From contig CAIYEO010000105.1 in the NCBI GenBank assembly GCA_903925195.1, forward strand, positions 1 through 5,709: a DNA stretch of 5,709 nt, in the 5' to 3' direction. This document shows, piece by piece, positions 5,086 to 5,709 of the stretch. Within the stretch, counting starts at the first letter, position 1, and every line of letters starts with the position of its first letter. A program made the position numbers and the translations under genes. Source of the stretch: an uncultured Candidatus Saccharibacteria bacterium (lineage in GTDB: Bacteria > Patescibacteria > Saccharimonadia > Saccharimonadales > UBA4665). The notes under the pieces were generated by a model. That model was given only the letters and a program-made list of their open reading frames with translations, did not search any database and was not told the origin of the DNA.

Positions 5086-5610
5086 ATGAAAAATAGATCA
5101 CCCTTAACCGTTTTTTTTCTCAGTTTGCTAACCTTTGGTATTTACGATATCTACTGGTTAGTAGTTACGAAGAATGAACTAAATAAAAGAACGAAACAAC
5201 ATGTTCCAACAATCTGGTTATTAATCTTCCCTCTTGCCCCCTTGATTGCAGGATATGTATTATTAATTGCTTCAGGATTTTTTAATCAGCCATCAACTTG
5301 TAGTAGCTTATCCGCATATCAAGGTATAAGTATTCAATGCTCTCAATCAACAGACATGTTAACATTAACAAATATCGCTAATATACATACCGGTCCACTA
5401 ATAGCTGGAGCCATTCTAATACTAGTCTTTGGGATAACATTTTTTATTACATCATTAATTTGGTTCTTCAAGTTCTCTAAAGCAATTGATGAATTTACAA
5501 AAGGCAAAATGTCCACCGCTGTGTCTTTTTTAATACTTTGGCTAATTCACTTGATAGGAGTTGCTTTGATTCAAGATGCTATTAATGATCGAATAGGTTC
5601 AAAAAAATAA
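5086..5610 (+). CDS. DUF4234-like four-helix membrane protein
   Basis: The function is unknown. The 174-residue protein has four predicted helices near residues 8-27, 42-63, 103-128 and 143-161. The N-terminal block (SP, LSLLTFGIYDIYWL, then a charged stretch ending NELNKR) and the C-terminal block (WFFKFSKAIDEFTKG, a helix, then IQDAINDRIG) resemble the DUF4234 family, recalled rather than searched. Between helices 2 and 3 is a polar loop of about 40 residues with two cysteines, Cys72 and Cys85, the only two in the protein. If the charged N-terminus and the NELNKR loop are treated consistently by the positive-inside rule, this loop would lie outside and could hold a disulfide. There is no cleavable signal peptide. 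AAGGA sits seven bases before the ATG, with a plausible promoter upstream. The gene is divergent from the lipid-kinase-like gene with 107 bases between them. Confidence 0.65.
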   Translation: MKNRSPLTVFFLSLLTFGIYDIYWLVVTKNELNKRTKQHVPTIWLLIFPLAPLIAGYVLLIASGFFNQPSTCSSLSAYQGISIQCSQSTDMLTLTNIANIHTGPLIAGAILILVFGITFFITSLIWFFKFSKAIDEFTKGKMSTAVSFLILWLIHLIGVALIQDAINDRIGSKK

Positions 5611-5709
5611 ATCTAATCGTTAATGGTCGAACCTCTCCGAACGTACTTGAACTGTTCTATTCTATCATCAAAGTTGGTGACCAATACGAACGTGCTTGCG
5701 TGGAACTAG
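5611..5709 (+). other. Non-coding-looking tail with weak rRNA-like signatures
   Basis: No convincing gene fits these 99 bases. GC is 42 of 99, which looks higher than in the neighbouring gene, as often seen for structured RNA. TTAATGGTCGA at 5620-5630 resembles the CTAATGGTCGA-type motif near the 3' end of bacterial 23S rRNA. GGTGACCAATACGAACGTG at 5676-5694 resembles the start of 5S rRNA (helix I, loop A, helix II). Against this, the spacing to the expected 5S loop C looks three or more bases too long, and no 23S body lies upstream. One plus frame stays open from 5589 to the edge but has no usual start codon, so a partial coding region is not excluded. Confidence 0.25.

Noticed and set aside
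5613..5705. Minus-strand open stretch of about 30 codons ending just after the DUF4234-like stop
   Set aside because: It is closed by an in-frame TAG at its upstream end (5706-5708) and has no ATG start, so it would need a frameshift to be a gene tail.
5623..5709. Plus-strand 28-codon open frame starting ATG and ending exactly at the window edge
   Set aside because: It has no ribosome binding site, no recognisable product, and lies in a segment that may be structured RNA; ending at the edge is coincidence.
1..5709. Recoded TGA (glycine or tryptophan), as in some CPR bacteria
   Set aside because: All five protein genes read cleanly with the standard code, and none contains an internal TGA.
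1..5709. CRISPR arrays, insertion sequences, phage or defence genes
   Set aside because: No regularly spaced repeats, terminal inverted repeats, transposase, integrase or nuclease motifs were found. The tRNA cluster shows no duplicated tRNA 3' end nearby that would mark an integrated element.

Overview
This window is AT-rich bacterial DNA with densely packed genes on both strands and the standard genetic code; stops are TAA or TAG and no gene has an internal TGA. It is most consistent with a small-genome lineage of the Candidate Phyla Radiation / Patescibacteria, probably near Saccharibacteria. That placement is an inference from three things: an actinobacterial-type MurA with an N-terminal helix-turn-helix domain, the compact layout, and short or absent mRNA leaders. 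No phylogenetic marker is complete enough here to prove it.

Layout from left to right. (1) The N-terminal third of serine hydroxymethyltransferase (glyA) on the minus strand runs off the left edge. It has a TTG start and a good Shine-Dalgarno. (2) A divergent control region of about 120 bases holds an extended -10 for each direction. On the murA side it also holds a perfect 17-base palindrome overlapping the promoter. (3) An HTH-MurA fusion on the plus strand probably starts from an almost leaderless mRNA. (4) A cluster of three tRNA genes, Gly(TCC)-Arg(TCT)-His(GTG), all with encoded CCA, follows its own extended -10 promoter. (5) A P1B-type heavy-metal ATPase with a TPC motif begins 22 bases after tRNA-His and has no convincing promoter of its own. 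(6) A convergent minus-strand gene for a CTP-dependent polyprenol/diacylglycerol-kinase-like membrane protein overlaps the ATPase 3' end by 23 bases. (7) A divergent small four-helix DUF4234-like membrane protein follows. (8) The last 99 bases have no convincing gene but faintly resemble the 23S 3' end / 5S 5' part of an rRNA operon.

The genes are mostly housekeeping: one-carbon metabolism, peptidoglycan precursor synthesis, translation, metal export and lipid-carrier phosphorylation. MurA and the lipid kinase could both feed the cell envelope, but they are not in one operon, so the link is functional inference only. I see no CRISPR array, transposon, phage gene or defence system. The most unusual items are regulatory: the palindrome at the promoter of a gene that encodes its own DNA-binding domain, the probable leaderless starts, and the tRNA-to-ATPase readthrough arrangement.
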